From: Planctomycetaceae bacterium
GTDB taxonomy: Bacteria > Planctomycetota > Planctomycetia > Pirellulales > UBA1268
Direction: 5' to 3'
DNA: 14,507 bases
Assembly (NCBI GenBank): GCA_947453875.1
Contig: CANGIH010000014.1
Location: 1-14,507, forward strand
Part shown: one piece after another, positions 1 to 7,578 of the stretch
Layout of the letters: each line of letters begins with the position of its first letter
How positions within the stretch are numbered: the first letter of the stretch is position 1
Translations under genes and position numbers: made by a program
Notes under the pieces: model-generated
The model's database searches: none
The model's input: the letters and a program-made list of their open reading frames with translations, nothing else
What the model was told of the DNA's origin: nothing

Positions 1-10
1 AGGACGGTTT

Positions 11-805
11 TCAGGAGTCGTTCCGGGGCTGGGCGCCGGAGACACTGGCAAGCTTGGTGGGCACGAGCCGGGGGGCGAGTCGGGGCCGCCTGCCGAGGAC
101 GTGGGCGATGTAGGTATTCATGACGGCACGGAGCTCTCCTGCGAGCCCTTCGGCGATCGGCGGATGACCATCGTCCACGCGACGGGCGAGCGACCGGAGT
201 GTCGCGATCGCATCGGCGGAAACCGACACCACCGCCCGCCGTCCCCGCCGGCAGTCGGCACACAGGGCACCGCCATCGAGCATCCCGAAGGCGACGCGGT
301 CGGACGCCGGCAGCGTGATGCGGCACTCGGCGCAGCGGGACAGCGCGGGAGCCTGACCGGCAGCGCGGAGAACCGCGAGTTCGAACCGCACAACCCACGG
401 CCACACGGCCACGTCGGGGCCGTCATGGGACGAGAGGCGCTCGAGCGTCCTGCTGGCGACATCGAACAACTCCGGGTGCGGATCAGCGTCCGCGGTGAGG
501 GCATCGAGCAGTTCGGCCACATACATCCCACCATGCACGGCCGACAGGCTGCGGGCCACGCGGAACCGGCGCTGGAGGAAAGCTTCCGTGAGCAGGTCGA
601 GCCCGCCCGACGATTTGCGGAGGACGAGTACCTGACAGGCCGAAAGCAGGTCAAGGGCGCCGTCGAAAGCGCTCTTTGGCCGCCACGCCCCCTTCGCCAG
701 TGCACGCAGCTTGCCAAACTCGCGTGTGAACAGCGTCACCACGGCGCTGGTTTCCCCGAATGGCACGGCCCGGATCACGACGGCGTGGGCCTTGTCCGCT
801 GCCAT
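11..805 (-). CDS. recO: DNA repair protein RecO
   Basis: RecO acts in the RecFOR recombination-mediator pathway, helping load RecA onto SSB-coated single-stranded DNA in the cytoplasm. The 264-residue product has the family's usual length and layout: an N-terminal OB-fold region (about residues 5-80, with the G-E-x-S and F-T-R-E-F-G-K-L stretches) followed by a helical C-terminal domain. A four-cysteine zinc finger is visible (C158, C161, C182, C185), a feature found in many but not all RecO proteins. The ATG start at 805 lies 6 bp after the stop of the upstream CBS-domain gene, so it is probably the last gene of the phoH-ybeY operon. No convincing Shine-Dalgarno precedes it, suggesting translation by coupling. 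RecO closes the equivalent cluster in many bacteria, which supports the call. The stop is 10 bases from the window edge, so the downstream neighbour is unseen. Confidence 0.93.
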   Translation of the reverse strand: MAADKAHAVVIRAVPFGETSAVVTLFTREFGKLRALAKGAWRPKSAFDGALDLLSACQVLVLRKSSGGLDLLTEAFLQRRFRVARSLSAVHGGMYVAELLDALTADADPHPELFDVASRTLERLSSHDGPDVAVWPWVVRFELAVLRAAGQAPALSRCAECRITLPASDRVAFGMLDGGALCADCRRGRRAVVSVSADAIATLRSLARRVDDGHPPIAEGLAGELRAVMNTYIAHVLGRRPRLAPRLVPTKLASVSGAQPRNDS

Positions 806-811
806 CTGGAG

Positions 812-2083
812 TCAATCCGGGGGAGGGAGGCGGGTGACGCGGACGAGGTCGAGCCGGTTGCGTGTGGCGGACAGCACCTCCCACCGCGCCCCATGCGATT
901 CGAACCGTTCGCCCGCCACGGGGATCCGCCCGAGATGATGGAACACGAACCCGCCAACCGTCTCGTAGTCGGCCTCCTCCGGCAGGTCCAGCCCTGTTGC
1001 CCGTTTGAGATCCTCGAGGCGGACGGTCGATCGCGCCTCGCAGGCCCCCTCCGACACCGACCGGAGCCCATCGGTGAAGGCCTCGTCATGCTCGTCGGCG
1101 ATCTCTCCGACGATCTCCTCGAGCGCATCCTCGATCGTCACAAGCCCCGAGACACCGCCGAATTCGTCCGTCACCACGGCGATATGGGTGTGGGTGCGCT
1201 GGAATTCCCGCAACAGGCTCTGCACCCCCATCGATTCCGGCACGAAAAACGGCGGCCGCAGGAGCGGACGGAGCGACGGCGGCGCGGCCTCGACGCCGCG
1301 GGCCGCGGCGCCGGCCATCTGTGTCAGTAATTCCCGGGAATGGAGGATTCCGATCACGTCGTCCGGGGAACGATCCCAGACGGGCATCCGCGTGTGGGCG
1401 CTGTCCGTGGCGACCGCGAGCACCTCCGACCAGGGGGCATGCACCGGAAGCGTGACCATCGCCGTCCGTGGCGTCATGATCTGCGACACCCGCGCGTCGC
1501 GCAGGTCCATCACCCCCTCGATCATGTCACGGGCCGCCCCCTCGAGCCGTCCCTCGCGGAGCGCGTCGTCGACGACCTGCCTCACCTCCTCCTCGACCGT
1601 CGGCTCGTCAGTGCCACCGGGCCGTCGGCCGAACACGCCGCCGAGGAGATTCCCCAGCCGCGCCACGCCGCCCACGAACGGCTTCACCACCGCCACCAGC
1701 GGACGCCATGCCGGCCAGATGGCGACGAGGATCCTGGGACCGAACGTGCGGGCCAGGAGCATCGGCAACGCCACCAGGAGGAGCCACACCACCCCGGTCC
1801 ACCCGAGGATCGCCGGCAATCGGATTCTGCCAGGTGCCTCCTCGAGGTGCAGGCCACGCCCCGCGGCAAAGGTGGCCATGGTCGCCGCCACCACCACGAT
1901 CGTGGCCGCGATGAAGGCGACCGGCTCGCTGCCGTCGACGATCTCGTCGGCGAGTTTCGGTGTCCCGCGGTCGTTGCACAGATCGTGGAGCCGGTGCCGG
2001 GACGCGCCACGGGCGGCCCGCGCCTGGATCGCCGCGAGGCTGGCGATGACGAGGAACAGCAACCCGGAGAAGACCGGCGTCAT
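812..2083 (-). CDS. CorC/HlyC-type membrane protein with CBS pair
   Basis: Member of the CNNM/CorC/HlyC family: a membrane domain, a CBS pair and a C-terminal CorC_HlyC domain. Characterised relatives are linked to magnesium or cobalt homeostasis. The 423-residue product shows hydrophobic segments near residues 5-20, 56-75, 92-112 and possibly 117-140. The CBS pair spans about 200-330, beginning with the M-T-P-R motif (203-206) and ending T-D-E-F-G-G-V-x-G-L-V-T-I-E-D (305-319). The CorC_HlyC domain is about 345-418. The membrane part is divergent: the F-S-x-x-E-x-A signature expected at the first helix is not recognisable. The ATG at 2083 overlaps the ybeY stop as ATGA and is preceded by GCGGAG with the GGAG six bases upstream. 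Its place between ybeY and recO matches clusters in other bacteria. Family membership is firm; transport activity is uncertain. Confidence 0.88.
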   Translation of the reverse strand: MTPVFSGLLFLVIASLAAIQARAARGASRHRLHDLCNDRGTPKLADEIVDGSEPVAFIAATIVVVAATMATFAAGRGLHLEEAPGRIRLPAILGWTGVVWLLLVALPMLLARTFGPRILVAIWPAWRPLVAVVKPFVGGVARLGNLLGGVFGRRPGGTDEPTVEEEVRQVVDDALREGRLEGAARDMIEGVMDLRDARVSQIMTPRTAMVTLPVHAPWSEVLAVATDSAHTRMPVWDRSPDDVIGILHSRELLTQMAGAAARGVEAAPPSLRPLLRPPFFVPESMGVQSLLREFQRTHTHIAVVTDEFGGVSGLVTIEDALEEIVGEIADEHDEAFTDGLRSVSEGACEARSTVRLEDLKRATGLDLPEEADYETVGGFVFHHLGRIPVAGERFESHGARWEVLSATRNRLDLVRVTRLPPPD

Positions 2084-2649
2084 CGACGGCTCCGCTTTGC
2101 AGGAGCAGGCCGGGGGGTGGCGGGCTTAGCCTCCCCTTTGCCCCGTGGCGGAAGAGGCAACCCAAGCGATGCCATCAGTGTCCGCTCGCGTCGGCGCATC
2201 ACCTGCCGCGGCCCGGGGGCGAGATCATCGTGGCCGGTGAGGTGGAGGATGCCATGAACGACGTAGTAGGCCGTCTCCGAGCGGGCGGTCCAGCCCACCT
2301 GCGGCGCCATCCGCGCGGCGGTCTCGGTGCTGACGACGATGTCGCCACGCAGCACGCCGTCGCTGTCGGGCGCCCCGGCCGGCGCGGAGAGATCGAAGGT
2401 GATCACATCGGTGGCGGTGGCATCTCCCATCCACTCGTCGTGGACGCGGGCGATTCGCCGGTCATCGACGAGCAGCACCGACACCTCGGCCGCCTGAATC
2501 CCCTCGGCGACCAGCGCCCGGCGAACGAGGCCCACGAGCCAGGATTGGCCGATACGGACGCGGCGCTGCCGGTCGACGAGGTCAACGACCAGATCGGCAT
2601 GACGGCCGGACCTGGGGGCTGTCGACGGGGAACGCTTCGGGCTGGGCAC
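2080..2649 (-). CDS. ybeY: Endoribonuclease YbeY (rRNA maturation factor)
   Basis: YbeY is a zinc-dependent endoribonuclease needed for 16S rRNA 3'-end maturation and 70S ribosome quality control. The motif H-G-I-L-H-L-T-G-H-D-D (residues 132-142) corresponds to the UPF0054 signature HGxLHLxGYDH, and the upstream T-D-V-I-T-F-D-L stretch and R-G-D-I-V-V-S segment are also typical. The third zinc ligand, normally the last His of the motif, is Asp here (D142); H140 replaces the usual Tyr. The reading frame is open further upstream to 2757, but the GTG at 2649 is chosen because it overlaps the stop of the HD gene by one base (TAGTG) and has AGAGGA seven bases before it. This gives 189 residues, close to the family's usual 150-180. 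The extra residues are a basic N-terminal leader and an Arg/Pro/Lys-rich C-terminal tail. It is followed directly by the CorC-type gene (ATGA overlap). Confidence 0.92.
   Translation of the reverse strand: MPSPKRSPSTAPRSGRHADLVVDLVDRQRRVRIGQSWLVGLVRRALVAEGIQAAEVSVLLVDDRRIARVHDEWMGDATATDVITFDLSAPAGAPDSDGVLRGDIVVSTETAARMAPQVGWTARSETAYYVVHGILHLTGHDDLAPGPRQVMRRRERTLMASLGLPLPPRGKGEAKPATPRPAPAKRSRR
2090..2095 (-). promoter_or_regulatory. Ribosome-binding site of the CorC-type gene
   Basis: GCGGAG ends six bases before the ATG at 2083, within the 3' end of ybeY. It supports the ATGA-overlap start rather than a more internal one. Confidence 0.5.
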
Positions 2650-5048
2650 TAGGCCGTCCTCTGGTCGGGGTACTTCACGCGGCCGTGGTACACCGCCGTC
2701 AGGCTCTTCACGAGGCTCTGCTCGATCAACTCGAGCTCCTCGAGCGTCAGGCCGCATTCGTCAAACTGGCCGTCGAGGAGCCGCTTCATCGCGAGATCGT
2801 GGACGAGCCCCTGAATGCGGGCCGGCGTCGGTTCGGTGAGGGCCCGGCTGGCGCTCTCCACCGCATCGGAGAGCATGAGCACGGCCGATTCCCGCGTGCT
2901 CGGCTTCGGGCCGGGATAGCGGTAGGTCTGCTCGTCGACCCCGCCGCCGTCGGGGTTGGCCTGCTGCCGCTCGGTGGCCCGGCGGTAGAAATATTCCACG
3001 AGCGTGGTGCCGTGGTGCTCGGCAATCAGATCGACGATCGGTTGGGGGAGGTTGTACTGCCGGGCGAGTTCCGCCCCCTCCTTCACATGGGCGACGATGA
3101 TCAGCGTGCTCATCGCCGGCACGAGCGATTCGTGGCGGCTCCCCTGCTGCCCCTGGTTCTCGACGAAGTAGGCGGGCTTGAGCATCTTGCCGATGTCGTG
3201 GAAGTAGGCGCCGACGCGGACGAGCAGACCGCGGGCCCCGATCGCCTCAGCGGCGGCCTCGCCGATGCTTGCCACGTTGATCGAGTGGTTGTAGGTGCCG
3301 GGAGCCCGACGAACGAGTTCCTGGAGGAGCGGATGGGCGACATCACCGACCTCGAGCAGGCTCAAGTCGGTGAGCACTCCGAAGCTCCGCTCGATGAAGG
3401 GGAGGAGGCCGGTCATGAGGAATCCCGCCAGGAGCGTCCAGATTCCGGTGCGGCCCGCCTCGTAGAGAAGTTGGCCCCCGAACGAACGCCCGTCGAGCAG
3501 TTCCGCGCCGAGTTGCGTGAGCAGGGCGACGGCGCCGGCCCACAGGCCGACATAGATGAGCTTGCTGCGGCTCCGCAGACGCCCCATCCAGAAGACCATC
3601 GCGGCCGAGGCGGCGCAGAGGGTGACGTAATCGACAAGGCCCCGCCCCAGTCCCACCACCACCACCAGCGCCACCTCCGCTGCGAGGAGAAGGGCGAGGT
3701 CCTCCTCGTAGGCGATCGCCACTGTCATCGCGAACACCAGCAGCGGCACGATCTCGGCCCGCCAGGCATCCCCCGACGCGAACAGACAGAGGATGACCGT
3801 CACCATCGCCAGCCCGATGAGCGTGGCGACATGGCCGAGATCGTCGAGGATCTCGCGGTGGTGCATGTGGATGTAGAAGCCGGCCAACGAAAACATCGAC
3901 ACGAACAATCCGAGCATCGCAAGCACCCGGCCGGCACGCTGCCTGGCGTCCTGCCGGCGGACATACTCGTCGTGCTCATGCCGGAGGAGCGTCATCTCCT
4001 CCTCATGCACCGGCTCGCCCGGCGCCGAGAGGATGTCGCCGGCGGCGTAGCGGACGAACTGCTGCGGCGTCTTCTCACGGGCTTCGGTCCGCGCAGCCTG
4101 GGTCGCCTCGAGATCGATCTCGAGCGAACCGGCGATCTTCGGCTCGATCCAGGCGAAAACACGATCGGAAAAATCCCCCTTGCCGAGTTCCTCGTCGAGG
4201 TAGGCCTTGAGTCGCTCCTTCGCCTCTCCGAGGAGCACGTCGGCGACTTGGACGCGCGACATCTCGGCGGTGTTTCCGATCGGATGGACATCGATCTCGG
4301 TCTGGCTCCCCTCGTCGACTCCATGCTGGATCTTCTCGAGGACGCCGGTGGCGAGGAGGTCGGCAAACGCCCTGTCGATCCCTTTGTCGAACTCGAGTTG
4401 GAGTTCTTTGGAATCGAGACGGGCGTGGAAGGAATCAAAGGCGGCAATCTGCGCGGCGACCTGCGGATCGACCGGCGCTGGAGCGACGGCTCCCCCGTCA
4501 GGGGCAGGCGCGGCTTCGCCGGCGGAGTTGGCCACGGCGGGCTTCGCGTCGTCCGTCGAAGGCTTGGAGAGGGGGTCGTCGGTTCGGGCCGGGAGACGGG
4601 TGGCCACATCGGCGGCGTCGGGAGCAAACTCGATCCACGCATCCCCCGAGACGGCGTCGAGTGCGTCGGCGGCCCCGATCTCGGCTGCCCGGTTCTTCAG
4701 ACCGTCGCGGAGGCGGAGGATCGGGGCGTGATCCTGGGAGTAGACAACCCTCACTTGGGCCGCGGCCCGCTCCTGGGCGGTGCGGGTCCGCTCCTGATCG
4801 GGCTTCTCGAAGGGGACCCGGGCGGCGATTCCGCGTGCCGCCACCGCCCCGGGACGCCAGGGGAGCGGTTCGGTCCACCCATGGAGGGCCACCAGGAGGA
4901 CCGTCGCCGCCCCCAGACAGAGCGCAAGACGGAGCAGGACCTCCGACCGCGAGGCCCGCTCGACGAGCCCTCCCCAGAATCCCTGCGGTCCTTCCACGGA
5001 ACTGCCGCGGCGGACGGTGCGGCGGTAGGAGGAGGGGGCGACAGGCAT
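2649..5048 (-). CDS. PgpH-like 7TM HD-domain phosphodiesterase
   Basis: Membrane HD-superfamily phosphohydrolase with the 7TMR-HDED / 7TM / HD layout of PgpH (B. subtilis YqfF), whose characterised members hydrolyse cyclic di-AMP. With the ATG at 5048 the product is 799 residues: a first membrane helix at about 37-56, a large extracytoplasmic region to about 370, a hydrophobic multi-helix block at about 373-555, then a cytoplasmic HD domain. Catalytic residues visible are N-H-S (H588), F-H-D-I-G-K (H617, D618), H654 in V-A-H-V, E-H-H (H678, H679) and L-S-D-A-V-E (D728), so it looks active. An Ala/Pro-rich low-complexity stretch (about 150-195) interrupts the outer domain. The frame is open up to 5225, but that would overlap phoH and gives non-homologous sequence; the 5048 ATG leaves 31 bp after phoH. 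It overlaps ybeY by one base. The phoH-pgpH-ybeY order is widely conserved. Cyclic di-AMP as substrate is inferred from family. Confidence 0.88.
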   Translation of the reverse strand: MPVAPSSYRRTVRRGSSVEGPQGFWGGLVERASRSEVLLRLALCLGAATVLLVALHGWTEPLPWRPGAVAARGIAARVPFEKPDQERTRTAQERAAAQVRVVYSQDHAPILRLRDGLKNRAAEIGAADALDAVSGDAWIEFAPDAADVATRLPARTDDPLSKPSTDDAKPAVANSAGEAAPAPDGGAVAPAPVDPQVAAQIAAFDSFHARLDSKELQLEFDKGIDRAFADLLATGVLEKIQHGVDEGSQTEIDVHPIGNTAEMSRVQVADVLLGEAKERLKAYLDEELGKGDFSDRVFAWIEPKIAGSLEIDLEATQAARTEAREKTPQQFVRYAAGDILSAPGEPVHEEEMTLLRHEHDEYVRRQDARQRAGRVLAMLGLFVSMFSLAGFYIHMHHREILDDLGHVATLIGLAMVTVILCLFASGDAWRAEIVPLLVFAMTVAIAYEEDLALLLAAEVALVVVVGLGRGLVDYVTLCAASAAMVFWMGRLRSRSKLIYVGLWAGAVALLTQLGAELLDGRSFGGQLLYEAGRTGIWTLLAGFLMTGLLPFIERSFGVLTDLSLLEVGDVAHPLLQELVRRAPGTYNHSINVASIGEAAAEAIGARGLLVRVGAYFHDIGKMLKPAYFVENQGQQGSRHESLVPAMSTLIIVAHVKEGAELARQYNLPQPIVDLIAEHHGTTLVEYFYRRATERQQANPDGGGVDEQTYRYPGPKPSTRESAVLMLSDAVESASRALTEPTPARIQGLVHDLAMKRLLDGQFDECGLTLEELELIEQSLVKSLTAVYHGRVKYPDQRTA
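2657..2662 (-). promoter_or_regulatory. Ribosome-binding site of ybeY
   Basis: AGAGGA lies seven bases upstream of the GTG at 2649, inside the last codons of the HD-domain gene. Together with the TAGTG stop/start overlap it decides the ybeY start in favour of this GTG over upstream in-frame starts. Confidence 0.55.
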
Positions 5049-5079
5049 GGTGGCGGTGGAGTCGGACGGGAACCGGGAT

Positions 5080-6042
5080 TCAGCGGGAAGTGCGGCCGTT
5101 ATCGTCACGGGCTTCGTCGTCGTAGGCCTCCACGATCCGCTGCACGAGCGGATGGCGGACGATGTCACGGCCGCCGAGACGCACCCGGGCGCATCCCGGA
5201 ACGTGCTGGAGCCGACGCATCGCATCGACCAGACCGCTTGTGCGGTTGGGAGGGAGGTCGATCTGCGTGGTGTCTCCGGAGATCACCATCTTCGAGCCCA
5301 TCCCGAGACGGGTCAGGAACATCTTCATCTGCGACACGGTCGTGTTCTGGGCCTCGTCGAGGATGATGAACGCGTGATTGAGTGTCCGGCCGCGCATGTA
5401 GGCAAGCGGCACCATCTCCACGACATCCTGTTCTCCGAGCCGCTTGAGGAGGTCGAAGTCCATCAACTCCCGGAGGGCATCGAGGAGAGGCCGCAGATAA
5501 GGATTGATCTTCGCCTGGAGGTCACCGGGCAGATAGCCGAGGCTCTCGCCCGCCTCGACGGCTGGACGGACCAGCACGATCTTCCTCACCTGCTCCGCCC
5601 GCCACTGCGATACCGCCATCGCGACGGCAAGGAACGTCTTGCCACTCCCGGCCGGCCCGCTGCAGAGGACGACGTCGTGGTCGCGGATCGCCTTCACATA
5701 GGAGGCCTGCCCTTCGGAGCGGGGGCAGACGTGTCGGCCGGCGCGTTGGACGTCGATCGGCTCGTGGTGGACGGGAGCCTCCTCGCCGGTGACGACCGAG
5801 ATCGCCTGGCTGACATCCGCCGCGTCGACGGCGCCGCGGTCACGGGCGAGGCGGTCAAGGCGTTCGAACAGGGCGGTGGCCTGCCGCACGGCCGATTCCT
5901 CCCCCTCGATGCGGATCGAATCCTCCCGCGCGGAGACATTCACCCCGAGCGCCGCGCGGATCCTCCGCAGGTGCTGATCCCGAGGGCCGAACAGGGCCAG
6001 GATCCGCTTGGAATCGACCACCGCGATCGTCGTACGGGACAT
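5080..6042 (-). CDS. phoH: PhoH-family ATPase
   Basis: PhoH-like P-loop ATPase of the PhoL/YbeZ type, a cytoplasmic protein whose exact reaction is not settled but which is functionally and genomically tied to YbeY and RNA metabolism. The 320-residue product has the expected length. An N-terminal KH-like region (about 10-65) precedes the PhoH domain: Walker A G-P-A-G-S-G-K-T at 129-136, the V-R-P-A-V-E-A-G-E-x-L-G-Y-L-P-G-D stretch at 158-174, Walker B F-I-I-L-D-E-A-Q-N at 225-233 and the S-G-D-x-x-Q-x-D-L-P segment at 255-264. It is the first gene of the phoH-pgpH-ybeY-corC-recO block; the ATG at 6042 follows a 167-base gap, so a promoter is expected there. No good Shine-Dalgarno precedes the ATG. 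Confidence 0.95.
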   Translation of the reverse strand: MSRTTIAVVDSKRILALFGPRDQHLRRIRAALGVNVSAREDSIRIEGEESAVRQATALFERLDRLARDRGAVDAADVSQAISVVTGEEAPVHHEPIDVQRAGRHVCPRSEGQASYVKAIRDHDVVLCSGPAGSGKTFLAVAMAVSQWRAEQVRKIVLVRPAVEAGESLGYLPGDLQAKINPYLRPLLDALRELMDFDLLKRLGEQDVVEMVPLAYMRGRTLNHAFIILDEAQNTTVSQMKMFLTRLGMGSKMVISGDTTQIDLPPNRTSGLVDAMRRLQHVPGCARVRLGGRDIVRHPLVQRIVEAYDDEARDDNGRTSR

Positions 6043-6097
6043 CGTGGAGCTCGGGGGCGCCGACGGTCTCGGATGGGAGGGGAAGGGCTACCGAAGG

Positions 6098-6103
6098 AGT
6101 ATA
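6098..6103 (-). promoter_or_regulatory. Candidate -10 element for the phoH operon
   Basis: On the minus strand this reads TATACT, one mismatch from the sigma-70 -10 consensus, in otherwise very GC-rich DNA. It would start transcription about 45-50 bases before the phoH ATG. No good -35 hexamer is found at 16-18 bases' spacing, so this is only a candidate. Confidence 0.3.
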
Positions 6104-6184
6104 CCTGCGCCTCTCCGACGAGGTTCGCCGGGAGGCGGCTGGGCTGTTTTTCTGCGGTATTCGCCCGATCTGGGCCGATCCGGT

Positions 6185-6206
6185 GCCCGGGGGAGGGGCC
6201 CCGGGC
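6185..6206 (-). terminator. GC hairpin after the propeller gene
   Basis: A perfect 8-bp stem (GCCCGGGG / CCCCGGGC) with a 6-base loop lies 4-25 bases past the TGA of the propeller gene. No T-tract follows immediately on the minus strand, so it is not a classical intrinsic terminator. It could be a weak terminator or an mRNA 3'-end stabiliser. Confidence 0.35.
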
Positions 6207-6209
6207 CGG

Positions 6210-7544
6210 TCACTCGGGCCGGCGGAGGCAGTAGAGACGGGTGGCGGTGCGGATGAGGAGCCGGTCCCCGGCGATCGCCGGGGTGGCCATGCACATGTCG
6301 TCGGCGGCGAGGGCGTTGCTGTGGAGGGCTTCGAAGTCATCCCCGCCACGGAAGACGAACGTCACCCCATCCTCGTTGACGCAGAAGATCTTTCCGTCGG
6401 CAGCCCATGGGGAGGCGGTGAAGGCCCGCCCCTCCGGAATCCGCTGCGGTCCGTAGAGTTCGCGACCATCGGCGCCCGAGTAGGCGGCAAGGAAGCCGCG
6501 ATCGTGGAGGACATACACCCGCCCGTCGACCGCCAGCGTGGAGGGATTGTAGGGCGCCGCCGAGGGTTGGCTCCAGGCGATCCATTGGTTTGAGGTCTCC
6601 CCCGGCCCGAGCGTGATGTCGCCGATTGCTCCGGGACGGATCGCATAGAGCGGCTTGCTCTTGTCGAGCACATAGCCCGACGAGACGCACAGCAGTCCAT
6701 CGTATTCGTACGGGGTGGCGATCGTGATCGCCGACATCCCCTTGAGCGACCAGAGAAGGTTGCCGGCAGTGTCGTACGACCGCACCATTCCCGTCCCGGG
6801 CGTGACGATTTCGGTTCGCTGCGGCGTCACCCACACGAACGGCGTGGCCCAGTTGCTCTGCTCGTCGCGGGCCACCTTCCACGCCCCCTGTCCGGTGACG
6901 GCATCGAGGGCGACGATCTCCGATTGCTCCTGATTGTCGTGAACGAGATAGATCCGGCCGTCGTGGAGCGCCGGGGAGGCCGCCGTGCCCCAACCGTTGC
7001 GCATCGGCCGCGCCGGAATCCCGTGCCGCCACTGCTCGTGTCCGTCGTGATCGAAGCAGAACAGGCCCACGTCACCAAACAGGCACCAGACCCGATCGTC
7101 ATCGACCACGGGCGTCTCGGCGGCATAGCTCCCCTTCACATGGATCGGCTGCGTGGGCTTCCCCTCGTGCACCGTGCGTTCCCAGCGGATGCTCCCCGAG
7201 TCGAGATCGAGGCAGAGCACCTTCCAGCGATGGATCGCATCGGTCGGCGTCGAACGATCGCCGCCAAAGTAGAGTCCCTTCTTCGCGTCCTCCACCGGGC
7301 CGTTCGATTCGCAGGTGGTGAGGAACACCTTTCCATCCCAAACCACCGGCGACGACCAACCGCGACCGGGGATGTCGGTCTTCCAGGCGACGTTTTCCGT
7401 GGCCGACCAGCGATCGGGAAGGCCGTCATGCAGCGCCACGCCGCGGGCGGCGGGGCCGCGGAACGCCGGCCAGTCGGCTTCGCCGGCGAAGCTCGCGGTG
7501 GAGGCAAGGGCAAGGAGGGTGGCCACGCACAGCGTCCGATCCAT
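6210..7544 (-). CDS. Secreted PQQ-like beta-propeller repeat protein
   Basis: Predicted exported protein of the PQQ-binding-like beta-propeller (quinoprotein) superfamily; no enzymatic activity can be assigned. With the ATG at 7544 it is 444 residues. Residues 1-20 form a signal peptide ending S-T-A-S-F-A before G-E-A-D-W. The mature protein starts with D-W-P-A-F-R-G-P, a hallmark of planctomycete proteins of this kind. Propeller-blade repeats of the form P-V-V-x-D-x-R-V, W-x-V-L-C-L-D-L-D-S-G, A-L-D-A-V-T-G-x-G-A-W-K and S-P-A-L-H-D-G-R-I-Y run throughout. The frame also offers a GTG/ATG-like start six codons upstream at 7562, but GCGGAG nine bases before the 7544 ATG and the better signal peptide favour 7544. 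It lies 34 bases after cdsA and is probably cotranscribed with it. Membrane-lipid genes as neighbours do not clearly explain its role. Confidence 0.85.
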   Translation of the reverse strand: MDRTLCVATLLALASTASFAGEADWPAFRGPAARGVALHDGLPDRWSATENVAWKTDIPGRGWSSPVVWDGKVFLTTCESNGPVEDAKKGLYFGGDRSTPTDAIHRWKVLCLDLDSGSIRWERTVHEGKPTQPIHVKGSYAAETPVVDDDRVWCLFGDVGLFCFDHDGHEQWRHGIPARPMRNGWGTAASPALHDGRIYLVHDNQEQSEIVALDAVTGQGAWKVARDEQSNWATPFVWVTPQRTEIVTPGTGMVRSYDTAGNLLWSLKGMSAITIATPYEYDGLLCVSSGYVLDKSKPLYAIRPGAIGDITLGPGETSNQWIAWSQPSAAPYNPSTLAVDGRVYVLHDRGFLAAYSGADGRELYGPQRIPEGRAFTASPWAADGKIFCVNEDGVTFVFRGGDDFEALHSNALAADDMCMATPAIAGDRLLIRTATRLYCLRRPE

Positions 7545-7553
7545 CGGTTTGTT

Positions 7554-7559
7554 CTCCGC
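7554..7559 (-). promoter_or_regulatory. Ribosome-binding site of the propeller gene
   Basis: GCGGAG ends nine bases before the ATG at 7544. It supports that start over the in-frame ATG at 7562, which has no comparable site. Confidence 0.45.
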
Positions 7560-7578
7560 CATCGTGTCGAGTTCCGTT

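Larger units (their letters stand above)
6043..6209. other. Intergenic region between the propeller gene and phoH
   Basis: This 167-base gap separates two minus-strand blocks. It holds a GC-rich hairpin beside the propeller-gene stop and a TATACT hexamer about 55 bases before the phoH ATG. No ORF with homology-like sequence is visible. It is the most likely place for a terminator for the upstream block and a promoter for the phoH operon. Confidence 0.6.

Noticed and set aside
101..1330. A 409-codon open frame on the plus strand across recO and the CorC-type gene.
   Set aside because: It runs antisense through two well-supported genes and has low-complexity, charged composition typical of GC-rich shadow frames.
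2649..2757. Upstream extension of ybeY to 2757.
   Set aside because: The added residues are non-homologous, overlap the HD gene, and the GTG at 2649 has both a ribosome-binding site and a TAGTG overlap.
5049..5225. Upstream extension of the HD-domain gene to 5225.
   Set aside because: It would overlap the end of phoH by about 145 bases and adds Ser/Thr-rich sequence before the natural start near the first membrane helix.
2685..5366. An 893-codon open frame on the plus strand, antisense to the HD-domain gene.
   Set aside because: It mirrors the PgpH-like gene in GC-rich DNA, is Arg/Gly/His-rich without recognisable motifs, and also overlaps phoH. The minus-strand gene has full catalytic motifs.
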